Below, piece after piece: positions 10,001 through 18,736 of a stretch of DNA of 64,000 bases. The notes under the pieces are model-generated. The model did no database searches. It was not told the DNA's origin and was given only the letters and a program-made list of their open reading frames with translations. This DNA comes from Planctomycetota bacterium (GTDB taxonomy: Bacteria > Planctomycetota > Phycisphaerae > Phycisphaerales > UBA1924): positions 41,549 through 105,548 of the forward strand of contig JAUZRR010000024.1 of NCBI GenBank assembly GCA_030950285.1, read 5' to 3'. Each line of letters begins with the position of its first letter. The first letter of the stretch is position 1. The translations under genes were made by a program, and so were the position numbers.

Positions 10001-13000
10001 GCTCGCGGCAAATATCGACGCGGTGTTCGAGGAGGACGCGTCGCTCGAAACGCCGCCGGTGGTGCGGGTCGACCCCGAGGGCAACGCGCTTATCGTGCGT
10101 GCAACCGTGGCGCAGATGAAGATCATCGGGCAACTGGCGAGCGATCTTGATGCGGCGACGATCAACAGTGCGCGGCAGCTGCGCATGATCCCGGTCGATC
10201 GCTCCAGAGCGGACGCGGCGCTCATGGCGGCAACGCTCCAGCGGCTGCTCGAGCAGCAGGGCGGGATCAAGGTCGAGATCATCTCGACCGACGAGCTGCT
10301 CGGCGGCAAGAGCAACACGCCCAAACCAAGCGGTGAGGCGACGCCGCCCCGTCCCTTTCCGGGAGGACTGATTCCCGAAGTGCTCACCCCGCGAGAGCTT
10401 GTCGCGCTCAGTGCGATCGCCATCTCCCAGCCCGAACCTCCGCGGCAACCCGAGGCCGTCGCAAAGGATGACGATGACCTCCCGGTTGTTCGAATCGCGG
10501 TCGATACAGCGAGTAACACGCTCGTCGTGATCGGATCTCCCCGGATGACCGAACGGATCGCGGCGCTGGCGGCACAGCTCGAGAATCAGATGCCCGCCGA
10601 GGCGTCCGCGGTGCGGATCGTGACGCTCCCTCAAGGCGCAGACGCCGCCGCGATTGCGCAGATCGTTTCGCAGACGATCCGGCAGGTTGGGAACGCCAGC
10701 GCAAACAACCCGGGCGGGTTCACCAGCCGTGTCGCGGTGCAGGCCGATCCGTCGGGCAGCGCGGTGATTGTCTGGGCAAACCAGACCGACTTCGATTCGA
10801 TCGGTGCGCTGATCGCGTCGGTGTCGAGCCTCGGTGCTGATGTTTCGCTGACGGTCAAGAACTACCAGCTTGCAAATATCACCGCCGACCGCGCCAAGCA
10901 GGCGATCCAGGACCTCTTTGCCGGCAGTCCGCGCGGGCGGCAGGCTCGGCGGGTGCGGGGGCTTGACCTGACCGTTGAATCGGCGAACGGCGATGCGTTC
11001 AGTGCGGTCATTGATCCGAAAGATATCCGCATCACCGCGACCCGAGGCAGCGCGAGCGTGCTTGTTGCTGCCCCGGCCGAGGCGATGCGTCTGATTGACT
11101 CGCTGATCGGGCTGCTTGACCAGAGTCCGGTCTCCGATCGGCTTGCGATCCGGCGGTACGAACTGGCCAATGCTCGCGCGACCGATCTCTCCAGAACATT
11201 GCAGACGCTCTTTGACGCGCAACGGCAAGGGCCGCTTGTCAACGAGATGGCCCGGGCGCGGTTTGTCGCCGACGACCGGACCAACTCGCTGCTCGTGACC
11301 GCGTCGGCCGACCAGCACGATGAAATACAGCAGTTGCTCGCGAGCACCGATTCTGAACAGGCCGACGACGGGCTCGAGCTGGCGATCATCCGGCTCGATC
11401 AGGCCAACCCGCAGGCAACGCAACGGATACTCGAACAGGTCATCATCGGGCGCGACGCAGGCAAACGCGAGCGTGTACAGATCTCGGCCGAACGGGACTC
11501 GGGCGTGCTCGTGGTCCGTGCCGAGCCGGAGGATATCGCGGAGATTCGGCGAATCGTCGCCGAGCTCGACACCGCCGAAACCGCGGGCCTTCCGGTGCGG
11601 TCGATCAAGCTGGAACAGGCCGATGCCAGCGAGGTCGCCCGTTCGTTGTCCGCATTCTTTCGTGACCGCCAGCAGGCGATGCGGCGGGCGGGTCTGCGCA
11701 CGACCAGGCAAGGTGTTGCGATCACTGGCGATCGGCGCAGCGGCACACTGATCGTTGCGGCGAGCGATGCCGACTTTGCACAGATCACCGATCTTGTGCA
11801 GCAGTACGACACGGAATCCTCGGCGATCGCGGAACTGAAGTTTGAGATCATTCGGCTTGAACACGCTCGCGTGGGCGATCTTGAGGACACGCTCCGCAGT
11901 CTGGCAAATGAGCTGCAGTACGAACGCATGTACGGCGGTCGAAACCGCAGTCAGCCCTCGCCGCAAGAAGACAAGCTGCTGCTCGAATTTAACGAGCGGC
12001 TCAACTCGGTTGTGGTCATGGGGCAGGGCGAGACCATGGAGGTGATGAAGAACATCATCGCCAAGCTCGACGTGCCGTTCTCGGAGATGACCGCGCGGGT
12101 TGTCAAGATCGTTCCGATCAGCCAGGGCGATCCGCAGACAATCGCGAGGGTGGTCGAGAGCGCGATGGACTCGGGCGGGAGCGACGACTTCTGGTACTGG
12201 CCGCCGCGGAGTGATCCGGACAAGGTGACCGTCGAGGTCGACGCCCGCAGTCGGGCGATCATCCTGATCGGGCCGGGCGCCAAGGTCGAGCAAGCGGTGG
12301 CGTACGCCGAGCAGCTCGACACGGTGTCGGGGCGTCCCAACGCGGTGGTTGATTCGATCCCGCTGCAGCACGCCGAAGCACGCCGCGCCGCGCAGAACCT
12401 CAACACCTTCTTCCGCCAGCGGGCCCGCGCCGAGGGCTCGCCGCCCGAGGCGGTGTCGATCATCGGGTCGCAGGACGGCAACCTGCTCTTTGTGACCGCC
12501 GACGAGGACAGCCTCGCGCTCGTGCGGACGTTGGTTGCCGAGCTCGACGTGCCCGAGATCGGCGAGGACCGTCAGATCGAGATCGTGTACCTCCAGAACG
12601 GCACCGCGGGCAATGTTTCGCAGGCCGTCCGGTCGATGTTCCCGCCGACCGGGCGCGCCGACGAGCGGGTGCTCGTGACGCCGCAGCCGGAGAACGATTC
12701 GCTGTTGGTTTCCGCCCCGCCTCAACGGATGGCGAGTGTGCTCGCGTTGGTCAAGGAACTCGACGCTTCGCCGCGACCCGAGGACGTGAATATCGCTTCG
12801 GTGCCGTTGGTCAACGCCCGGGCGTTCGACGTTGCCGACTCGCTCCGTGCGGCGTTGCCCTCATCGATCAAAATCACGATCACTCCGGTTCCGAGGTCAA
12901 ACACGTTGCTGCTGACGGGCTCGGATGAAACGATTGCGCTGGTCACCGAGCAGATCAGCCGTCTTGATATCAAGCCCGAGATCGAGTTGCAGACGTTCCG

Positions 13001-16000
13001 TCGAATCAAGCTCGAGCACGTGCTGGCGAGCGATGTGAACCTCACGCTCAGCACGTTGCTGCGTGACCTGCCCAAGGGAGCGGGCGAACCGAGCCCGAAG
13101 GTGGATTATTCGCCCAACGAGAACACCATCAGCGTGCTCGCGACGCCCGAGCAGATGTCCCGCATCGAGCAGATCATCCGCGAGTTGGACGTGACGAGCG
13201 GTGCGGACCGTCACACCGAGTTTGTGCGGATGGAGTTTGCCGATGCCGTGCAGACTGCCAATGCGCTCAAAATGTTCTACGGCCGCTTCGCGCAGGAGGC
13301 CAAGACGTTCGCCGCTCGAAACGTCTCGATCGTCGCTGACGAGGCGAGCAACTCGCTGGTGATTAGCGCCGCCGACAGCGAGTGGGAGAGCATCCTTGCG
13401 TTGCTTGAGAAGCTCGACACGCCCGACTACGACAGCTCGCGTCAGCTTGTGGTCATTCCGCTCAAGCACGCGGACGCTGCGAGTGTGGCCCGTGCGCTCA
13501 ACGAGGGCTTCCGCCAGAGACTCCAGGATGAGCTCTCCCGCGAGCGCGCGCGGCAACAGCAGAATCAACCCCGCGCCAACAGCCGCGACCCGCGCGACGG
13601 GTTCTTCAACCCGCCCGTGCTTGTTGATGCTGAGGGGGTGCCCTCGGTCTCGGCAGAGACCCAGACCAACTCGCTGATCGTCTCGGCCGGCCGCAAGGAG
13701 CTCGAGCGGATCGAACGGATTGTCGAGCAGCTCGACGTACCCGAGTTCGTCAAGCTCCCCCAGCCGGTGGTCATCCCGATCGAGCGTGGACGCGCCAGTG
13801 CAATCGCTGCGGGGATATCGCAGATGTTCGCCACCCAATCAGGAAGCCCCGCCGGGCCGCGTTCGGCACGGATCTTCGGCGACGATCTTTCCAACACGCT
13901 CATCGTGCGCGCCGACGAGGACGATCTGATCCAGATCTGGTCGCTCGTCCGCGAGTTGCAGTCGCAGAACGAACAGACCATCGCCCCCCGGCTGGTACGG
14001 CTGGAGACCATCCCCGCGACACGGCTGCGCCAGCTTGTGCAGACCGCGTTTGCCCCGGTTGCTCAGCGGCTCGGCGAGCCGTTCGCGGTCGATGTCGAAC
14101 GCACCAGCAACTCGCTGGTCATCACCGCCTCGCCCGGGCTCTTTGAGCAGGTCAAGACATTCGTCCAGCAACTCGACAGCCCATCAGATGACGGGGGGAA
14201 CGGCGACGCACAAGGTAACGCACAGCCAGACAACGACGAGGCTGTCGCTGGCTCGCCGCTGACGCCCGGCATGCTGATCGTCCCGGTCAGCAACAACGCC
14301 CCCCAGGCAATCCGCACGATGCTCGAGCAGATGGGCGTCACCCGGCCCGTCCCGGACGATCGTTTCGGGATTGTTTCTGAGCCGGTGACGCTGGTAGAGA
14401 TCACCAGCCGGGCGGCGATCGGCGTCATCGGCAATGACCGCGATGCCGCGATAGTGGCGGCTCTGATCCGCACGCTTGACGCCCAGCGCGGCGAGATTTC
14501 GCAGGAGATGGCGGTGGTGCCTCTCAAGCTCGCCAACGCCGGCAGCATCGTCTCGACACTCCAGGAGATGCTCAATCCGGCGAATCAGGATGTCAAGACG
14601 GGGCCGGCGCAGGCGGTCCAGGAGCACATCCGTCGGCTCCGGCTGACGCGAGGCTTCGGGCGCGCCGAGCTCTCCCTCGACCTGACGCAACCGATCCGGC
14701 TTATCCCGGTGATCGAGTCGAACGCGGTGATCGTCGGCTCGACGCCCGGGAACGTCGCCGCGGTCGCCGATCTCATCAAGAGCCTCGACACGCTGCCGGT
14801 GGGTGACGCGATTGTCGTGCGGATCTTCCCGCTCGAAAACGCCGCAGCCAACCGGATCAAGGCGATTGTCGACGAGCTCTTCAGCCAGGGCGAAACGCTT
14901 CGCCGGCTTCCCGGCACGAAACGGCAGGGGCTGCCCCCGACAGCAACCGGGCAAGCACTCGCCGGCGAGATCGCGGTGTCGGTCGACGACCGCACCAACG
15001 CGTTGCTTGTGGCCGGTCGGGAAGAAGCGGTCGCGCTCGTCGAGGTTCTGATCAGAGACCTGGACGCCGATACCGTCGGCAACTGGGTCGAGCCGGCGTT
15101 GATCCCGCTCGAGCACGCCGACGCGCGCACGATCGCGGACATCATCGACCGGGTCATCATCCAGGGTTCACGTTCAACGCCCGAAGCCGACGGGTTGCAA
15201 CGTCAGGTTGCACGGCTCCGCATCCTTGTCTCGGGTGGTGATCCAACCGATGCCAGCGCGCGCATCGAGTCGGACCTGTTCGTCCCGCTCTCCAGCCTCG
15301 TCGTCGAGGCAGAGCCCGACACAAACACGCTGATTGTGGTGGGCACCCCCAAGAACATCGAGGTGGTGCGTGAGCTGATCGCTTCGCTCGATGTGGAACT
15401 CACGTCGGCGGGCAACGCGGTCCGGTTCTTCCCGCTCGAGTTTGCCGCGGCCGACCGGGTGAGCGCAGTGCTGACCGATGTCTTCGACCAGCGTGAAGCA
15501 GCCGGCGTGCTCCGTCCGGAGGATCGTTTGATCGCTTCGCCCGACGCCCGGACCAACACGCTGATCATTTCGACCAGTGCGAGATCGTTCGAGATCGTGG
15601 AGACGCTGCTGACCTCACTCGACGCCGAGGACAGCAACTTTACGGTCGGGCTGCATGTGCTGCCCGTGCCCGGCGCGGATGTCGTCACCCTCGCGGGCAA
15701 CCTGCAAAGGCTCATGGACGAACGGATCGAATCCACGCGCAGATCGGGCGGGGTGGACTCGCCGATGGACACGTTCAGCGTGCTTGCAGACCCGGCGAAC
15801 AGCCTGCTCATCCTCGCGTGCAGCGAAGAAAACCTGCAACTCGTCAAGGACCTGGTCAAGACGATTCAGGAGGGCGCGACGATCATGTCCAGCGGTGGAC
15901 GGATGGAACTCATCGAGCTCCAGCACGCTCGGGCGGAGGAAGTCGCCGACTCGATCCGTGAGGTCTACGTCGATCGCGAGAACGAACGGCGTGGGCAGAA

Positions 16001-18044
16001 CACCGTGAGTGTGACCGCCGAAGCCCGGCTCAACGCGCTCATCGTCCGGGGCAGCGACGCCGATATCGACGCGATCCTCGATCTGGTTGACCGGTTCGAC
16101 AAGAGCGAGGTGCTGAGCGTGCAGGACGTGCGGCGGTTTGAGCTGACGTCCGCCAACTCGCTCGAAGTCGTGAGGCTCCTCGAGAGTGTGCTCGCCGGGC
16201 AACCTCTGGCAGGGTCGGTCAGGCAGGGTCGGGCGACGCGACTCCGTTACCTGCGGCAGGAGGTGACCGACGTGTTCGGAAACCGTATCCCGGGCGGCGT
16301 CACCGAGGCCGAGGTGGACGACTTTATCCGCGAGCAGGTCCGCCTTACCGCCGACCTGCGGACCAACTCGGTGCTGGTTTCTGCGCCGACGTCGATTGTT
16401 GATCTCATCGAGTCGATCCTTCTTGATCTCGACGGTTCCACCGCCGGGTCGCGAGAGATCGAGGCGTTCCGCTTGGTCAACGCCGACGCCAGGGCGATGG
16501 CCGAGGTCCTGCGTGACCTCTTCAATCTGCGGGTGCAGGGTGACACGCTGGTGCTTATCCCCACGGGACAACGGCAAGGCGCCGACGAGGATCCCGACGG
16601 GCTGAACTCCACTTCGGTGACCGCCGTCCCCAACGAGCGTCAGGAGCTCTCGATCACCATCGATGCCCGCACCAACACGCTGCTGGTCTCGGGCACGGAG
16701 GAGTACCTCGATCTCGTCCGCAAAGTGGTTTTGGACCTCGACGTGATCGAGGCAAACGAGCGCGAGCAGCTCGTCTTTCACCTGACCAACGCCAAAGCGA
16801 AGGACCTTGAGGTCACGCTGCAGGGCTACTTCGACACCGAGGCAACGACTATCCAGGCGGCGCTCGGTGGAGCGGATGGCGTGGCGGGTTCGGTCTCCCG
16901 CCAGCTCGAGCAGGAGGTCACCGTCGTCGGCGATGAGAAGAGCAACAAGCTGCTGATCTCGGCTTCACCCCGATACATCAATGCTGTCGAGCAGATCGTG
17001 ATGGAACTCGACGCCGCTCCGCCGCAGGTGCAGATTCAGGTGTTGATCGCCGAGGTGACGCTCGACGACGAGAACTCCTGGGGTGCGGACATCAACGTCG
17101 GCGGCCTGACCGGGCTCGGGCCGGACGCGTTTCAACTCGGATCGTTCGCGGCCGGGGGGGCGCTCTCGAGCGCCTTAGGCACCGCCAACCTCTCGGTTTC
17201 GAGCGTGGACTTTGAGCTGATGGTCCGGGCGCTCGAAGTGCAGGGCAAGCTCGAGGTGCTGAGCCGTCCCTCGGTGACGGTCAAGAACAACGAGGCGGCC
17301 CGGATGCAGGTCGGTGAGAATATCGGTGTGCCGGGCAACACCACACAGAGCGGCGGCGGGAACGTCACCACGGGCGTGACCTATCAGGATGTCGGCATCA
17401 TCCTTGAAGTGACCCCGACGATCGGCGCCGATGGGTTTGTCCAGCTGGAAATCATGCCCGAGATCTCTGCGCTGACCAGCCGAACCACGCAGGTGAGCGA
17501 GTCGGTGCAGGCTCCGATCATCACCCGGCGTTCGGTGCAAACGACGGTCAGCGTGATGAACGGCCAGACCGTCGTCATCGGCGGCCTGATCCAGACGACG
17601 AAGGAGAACCGCGAGTGGAAGGTGCCGATCATTGGTGACATCCCGCTCCTCGGGCTGCCCTTCCGATCGATGAAGGAGCAGAACGTGAAGACGGAACTGC
17701 TCGTGATTCTCACGCCGCACATCATTCCGGGTGGAAAGCCGGCGGTTGAGCGTTATCGCAACCTGACCGACCGCGCGATCGGCGAGTTGTCGGATCCGAG
17801 CCGGATCATTGATCGGGTCGGGCCGGTCAACGCCAACCCGGTTCTCGCGCCAACGCCCAAGAGAGTGACCCCCGGGAGCGGCGCGGACAGCGCGATCGAC
17901 TTCCAGAACGCCCCGCGGATCCGAGCCAAGCGGGCGACGGGTGAAGAGGGCGTCGAAGGTTCCTCTGCCGATGAGATCGACTGGTCCGCGGTGACTCGAA
18001 TAGACGCCAAACGCTCGGACGCAGCCGAAGACGGGCAGGAGTAG
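4050..18044 (+). CDS. gspD: Giant multidomain secretin (GspD-like) with about 50 tandem N1-type domains
   Basis: 4,664 residues against roughly 600-800 for ordinary type II secretins. ATG 4050 has a strong AAAAGGAG site 7 bp upstream; an upstream TTG at 4032 overlaps that site and is rejected. Order: signal peptide (residues ~1-29), an N0/STN-like domain (~64-145, FKDTPFEMVLDFFARETG), then about 50 consecutive repeats of 65-110 residues (~165-4320). Each repeat reads: strand, a DA..VA..L helix, a variable loop, an R/S-N-[ST]-L-[IL]-[VI] strand, and a helix ending in LD. The conserved secretin pore domain follows (~4325-4570), including VLSRPSVTVKNNEAA, VIGGLIQ and VPIIGDIPLLGLPF, then a ~90-residue tail. 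Secretins form the outer-membrane channel; N domains form stacked periplasmic rings. There is no stop or frameshift over 14 kb, so the repeat number is under selection or very recent. Confidence 0.93.
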   Translation: MPSRISSRAVVIAALLAAAGAAASASAFQDSTAESAEPAAAPVSQPAVDSPTEPPNQPQPVADPKIRFQFKDTPFEMVLDFFARETGLPVIREAPAPKGTMTFVGGTAYTFDEALSILNMNLMLHGVSLRRENNFLYLATIKDSLRKPSRVVSVDDLPDDITPDMIVTMTIPLDNTRATQVAEQIKPLIGEYGGITPIDAQNMLILVESAAQCERIASLIRSIDSVRPVDSEFKVFKLSHSKAEDVVEALKGLVGQRMQQIFIDKDGNRTVAEEIDVAGLNIQPDPRTNSVIVVGSHNRIETVEQLIQVLDVPGGGFGGEQQMVTFVLETITPEQAARTLNSLFSSVPKESKPTIVPLSDVGKVTIIGAQALVLQATALVGEIDPSAGTGEPRDAQPETVVRALALEHITPAQAEQIVRRMLTVRQQRVVRYSAAPDGTGFLVSGPTADVATFEQLLKSLDRPATAKTEVRVVQIDSPDPQSIVDRALELDTLTDEGTEEPVSVTVDAESRRATIVGSSAAITRFERRLNEVEKRVIARSVSRSYQLTLARPSELAPRLTRLARPLLTPDDGTPYVVPTFEPLDELDTLIVRAEAEQFAVIEELIAQFDAEEPVRRDFRVIRVRSGDPAAIRERTLAMLDEMNKGLDEDNRVEVEVQVDAASGSLLVWAESRSMQQFNSVLQQVQQLVPPARSTRVLDVRNIEAAEILAPLQQLLASADSIDPARAIPEPTITVLDRTNSLVVTAEAAQHQLVTQMVQRLDRPNPADLPPMRLLQLRAADATNVARLLQERYDSRPLTDRTARPVKIKAEAQTNTLIVTAHEELFEDVKAQIDILNQEGQTEPERTTKLFPLKVAKAMDVASAMDKLYPEPPMPADRFGRPMPWLREKKDVNVSADPSSNSLIFDAPTDRIPDLEELAAQLDRVEVPPQAELRTFRVVKGDLNTITSTLSGLARQGALSSPAQPGKQAVKVMIEAEPKSSTLIVAGDAFTFEKVEEILLSLSAVPVERSLRIIPISNTPASTVRDRAMAIYDAQVAGLPESEPVEVTVDDNSNSLEVVGSLDGLARFSAIIDQLQRQTGSAREVRLIELKLAKVTDIISFLNEMVAANQAITMQGGPAPVFEPIEATNSLLVAAQPSQLVIIEQLVRSIDAQQAGERPPLRILRLRTTDASGLAVVLQRSYAGRPVEERTKKPVDIQADAATNTLIISAHPEVLPEIEEIVNQLNETQAMDAEGREIRIFPLSWARAEELAKTIDEMFPEPPMPYDSRGRPMPHLRQPKEVFVRADRATNSLIVDAPAQRLAGFEQIVQSLDQQNMGDDLEIRTYRIERADLAMVARTLEDLSSSGALRASSRTPVTINTEPATRTLVVSGPTEVFKHVEEVLDSLGQAPDRPETSMKMYPLKFARAEQLQVLLTDLLATRLRDEQERAGRASDAVETLLDVASHGPSNTLIITAPASIQQIAEELIKSLDTEAAAAGRRTIRVLPLTYADAAEVAKTLTQTVPKMDLTGGGDVTIISATGSNAIILAGASADLKRVEALIEPLDVRPDDPKEMGVETFKLVHADAARIAETVQSLLVEQQETDPRILAYQIRYSRNPNLFKKPSIHVEAEPRTNALIVSAPAATLELAKTIIERLDQPAELLDRKVATFTPSKADPRRLVTLVSKIVDETQPQERHGLELTAEAGTRSVVAIGSAAQIAEAMRLLAEFDDRAFSLPDVELTVVDLDHADATAVARMVEALASDRSRWPQALRDAEQAGIAVAAPRITADSETNRLVISAPGPLAPVIRELVATLDQPSGREVQVRLFALRQGSAESVAAALQVAFAAGVNPGEPRAVATAEPTSNTVIVSGTAERVAQAESLVRAMDETVEPNGMGVRTITLKYARAESLAPILEQLLKQESAIDQIPEWSRWQYLLRNPTSNEGVVRVAAETRLNAIVVAASLDVMQLAEQIVAELDVPPNGPSGGGRLVRVIPLLNADATVLAANIDAVFEEDASLETPPVVRVDPEGNALIVRATVAQMKIIGQLASDLDAATINSARQLRMIPVDRSRADAALMAATLQRLLEQQGGIKVEIISTDELLGGKSNTPKPSGEATPPRPFPGGLIPEVLTPRELVALSAIAISQPEPPRQPEAVAKDDDDLPVVRIAVDTASNTLVVIGSPRMTERIAALAAQLENQMPAEASAVRIVTLPQGADAAAIAQIVSQTIRQVGNASANNPGGFTSRVAVQADPSGSAVIVWANQTDFDSIGALIASVSSLGADVSLTVKNYQLANITADRAKQAIQDLFAGSPRGRQARRVRGLDLTVESANGDAFSAVIDPKDIRITATRGSASVLVAAPAEAMRLIDSLIGLLDQSPVSDRLAIRRYELANARATDLSRTLQTLFDAQRQGPLVNEMARARFVADDRTNSLLVTASADQHDEIQQLLASTDSEQADDGLELAIIRLDQANPQATQRILEQVIIGRDAGKRERVQISAERDSGVLVVRAEPEDIAEIRRIVAELDTAETAGLPVRSIKLEQADASEVARSLSAFFRDRQQAMRRAGLRTTRQGVAITGDRRSGTLIVAASDADFAQITDLVQQYDTESSAIAELKFEIIRLEHARVGDLEDTLRSLANELQYERMYGGRNRSQPSPQEDKLLLEFNERLNSVVVMGQGETMEVMKNIIAKLDVPFSEMTARVVKIVPISQGDPQTIARVVESAMDSGGSDDFWYWPPRSDPDKVTVEVDARSRAIILIGPGAKVEQAVAYAEQLDTVSGRPNAVVDSIPLQHAEARRAAQNLNTFFRQRARAEGSPPEAVSIIGSQDGNLLFVTADEDSLALVRTLVAELDVPEIGEDRQIEIVYLQNGTAGNVSQAVRSMFPPTGRADERVLVTPQPENDSLLVSAPPQRMASVLALVKELDASPRPEDVNIASVPLVNARAFDVADSLRAALPSSIKITITPVPRSNTLLLTGSDETIALVTEQISRLDIKPEIELQTFRRIKLEHVLASDVNLTLSTLLRDLPKGAGEPSPKVDYSPNENTISVLATPEQMSRIEQIIRELDVTSGADRHTEFVRMEFADAVQTANALKMFYGRFAQEAKTFAARNVSIVADEASNSLVISAADSEWESILALLEKLDTPDYDSSRQLVVIPLKHADAASVARALNEGFRQRLQDELSRERARQQQNQPRANSRDPRDGFFNPPVLVDAEGVPSVSAETQTNSLIVSAGRKELERIERIVEQLDVPEFVKLPQPVVIPIERGRASAIAAGISQMFATQSGSPAGPRSARIFGDDLSNTLIVRADEDDLIQIWSLVRELQSQNEQTIAPRLVRLETIPATRLRQLVQTAFAPVAQRLGEPFAVDVERTSNSLVITASPGLFEQVKTFVQQLDSPSDDGGNGDAQGNAQPDNDEAVAGSPLTPGMLIVPVSNNAPQAIRTMLEQMGVTRPVPDDRFGIVSEPVTLVEITSRAAIGVIGNDRDAAIVAALIRTLDAQRGEISQEMAVVPLKLANAGSIVSTLQEMLNPANQDVKTGPAQAVQEHIRRLRLTRGFGRAELSLDLTQPIRLIPVIESNAVIVGSTPGNVAAVADLIKSLDTLPVGDAIVVRIFPLENAAANRIKAIVDELFSQGETLRRLPGTKRQGLPPTATGQALAGEIAVSVDDRTNALLVAGREEAVALVEVLIRDLDADTVGNWVEPALIPLEHADARTIADIIDRVIIQGSRSTPEADGLQRQVARLRILVSGGDPTDASARIESDLFVPLSSLVVEAEPDTNTLIVVGTPKNIEVVRELIASLDVELTSAGNAVRFFPLEFAAADRVSAVLTDVFDQREAAGVLRPEDRLIASPDARTNTLIISTSARSFEIVETLLTSLDAEDSNFTVGLHVLPVPGADVVTLAGNLQRLMDERIESTRRSGGVDSPMDTFSVLADPANSLLILACSEENLQLVKDLVKTIQEGATIMSSGGRMELIELQHARAEEVADSIREVYVDRENERRGQNTVSVTAEARLNALIVRGSDADIDAILDLVDRFDKSEVLSVQDVRRFELTSANSLEVVRLLESVLAGQPLAGSVRQGRATRLRYLRQEVTDVFGNRIPGGVTEAEVDDFIREQVRLTADLRTNSVLVSAPTSIVDLIESILLDLDGSTAGSREIEAFRLVNADARAMAEVLRDLFNLRVQGDTLVLIPTGQRQGADEDPDGLNSTSVTAVPNERQELSITIDARTNTLLVSGTEEYLDLVRKVVLDLDVIEANEREQLVFHLTNAKAKDLEVTLQGYFDTEATTIQAALGGADGVAGSVSRQLEQEVTVVGDEKSNKLLISASPRYINAVEQIVMELDAAPPQVQIQVLIAEVTLDDENSWGADINVGGLTGLGPDAFQLGSFAAGGALSSALGTANLSVSSVDFELMVRALEVQGKLEVLSRPSVTVKNNEAARMQVGENIGVPGNTTQSGGGNVTTGVTYQDVGIILEVTPTIGADGFVQLEIMPEISALTSRTTQVSESVQAPIITRRSVQTTVSVMNGQTVVIGGLIQTTKENREWKVPIIGDIPLLGLPFRSMKEQNVKTELLVILTPHIIPGGKPAVERYRNLTDRAIGELSDPSRIIDRVGPVNANPVLAPTPKRVTPGSGADSAIDFQNAPRIRAKRATGEEGVEGSSADEIDWSAVTRIDAKRSDAAEDGQE
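5891..8225 (+). repeat. Duplicated five-domain block inside the giant secretin
   Basis: Two consecutive blocks (about 5891-7070 and 7071-8225) each contain five N1-type domains that match in order. Diagnostic pairs are LLQLRAADATNVARLLQ with LRLRTTDASGLAVVLQ, and YPEPPMPADRFGRPMP with FPEPPMPYDSRGRPMP, the latter an unusual loop found in no other repeat. This shows that the gene grew by unequal recombination of multi-domain blocks as well as by single-domain duplication. Confidence 0.7.
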
Positions 18045-18053
18045 GATGGCACC

Positions 18054-18560
18054 ATGATCCTTTCTCGACGGGCACAATGCGAACGGTACATGCGGCTCGT
18101 TCCGGTGCTCGCGGCGCTCGCGGTGAGCGGGTGCGTGGCCGATGGTTCGGGGCACAAACCGATCCGCCCTCCGGCCGACCTCCGTACGGACCTGGTCACG
18201 GTTGCGACGTATCCGCTGATCGACAACGACAACAACGGGTACCCGGACACGATCCCGATTGTGGTCTATCTGTGGGACAACCGGTACCCGCTCCCGATGT
18301 GGGGCGAGGGGGGATTGCGGTTTGAACTCCGTGATGCCGAGGAACGGTTGATCGCCGAGTGGGACGTCCCGCAGGAGTTGTTGGCTTCGAGCCGGCGGCG
18401 TGACCAGGTCGGCGCGTCCCATGTGCTGACGCTCGATATCCGAGAAGCCACGACCGACGTGCTGCCGTTGACCAACGCCAGGCTGTCTGCCGAGTACACC
18501 GGCCAGGACGGGACTGTCGCCAAGACGGCACGCCCTCTGGGTATCCAGATCGGCTCTTAA
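18054..18560 (+). CDS. Small predicted lipoprotein of unknown function
   Basis: 168 residues, starting 9 bp after the secretin stop behind AGGAGTAGGATGG. The N-terminus is basic and then hydrophobic, ending in a lipobox (AVSGC, Cys27), so it should be lipidated and membrane anchored; an alternative start at Met13 (18090) keeps the same lipobox. The rest is predicted beta-rich, with a DNDNNGYPD segment that looks like a Ca-binding loop and then IPIVVYLWDN. Tight coupling to the secretin suggests a role in its assembly or targeting, analogous to pilotin lipoproteins, but there is no recognisable pilotin similarity, so this is inference from position. No paralogue is visible in the window. Confidence 0.7.
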   Translation: MILSRRAQCERYMRLVPVLAALAVSGCVADGSGHKPIRPPADLRTDLVTVATYPLIDNDNNGYPDTIPIVVYLWDNRYPLPMWGEGGLRFELRDAEERLIAEWDVPQELLASSRRRDQVGASHVLTLDIREATTDVLPLTNARLSAEYTGQDGTVAKTARPLGIQIGS

Positions 18561-18566
18561 ACCTTG

Positions 18567-18580
18567 TAAGCGACCGCTTA
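18567..18580. promoter_or_regulatory. Short palindrome ahead of pstS
   Basis: TAAGCG-AC-CGCTTA lies 7 bp after the lipoprotein stop, in the 176-bp gap upstream of pstS. The gap also holds ACATCTGTCGTGTG, whose CTGTC core recalls a Pho-box half site, but no full Pho box of two spaced repeats can be read. Its role is unknown: operator or weak terminator stem. Confidence 0.2.
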
Positions 18581-18736
18581 GCGCAAGTCTAACACACATC
18601 TGTCGTGTGCGGCCCTTGATATCCGCGCGCGCATTCTTTGCTCCCCATACGATCCCGCATTCACGCCGGGCGGCTCTTTGATTCGTCCCGGTCGAGTCAA
18701 TCCTCCGACCATTCAGCACACAAAGGAGATAGAACG

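Noticed and set aside
7251..12725. Minus-strand open frame of 1,824 codons inside the giant secretin
   Set aside because: Shadow of the repetitive secretin coding sequence; no start signals and repeats mirror the plus-strand periodicity.
18567..18600. Full Pho box upstream of pstS
   Set aside because: Only one CTGTC-like half site is present; two correctly spaced halves could not be read.
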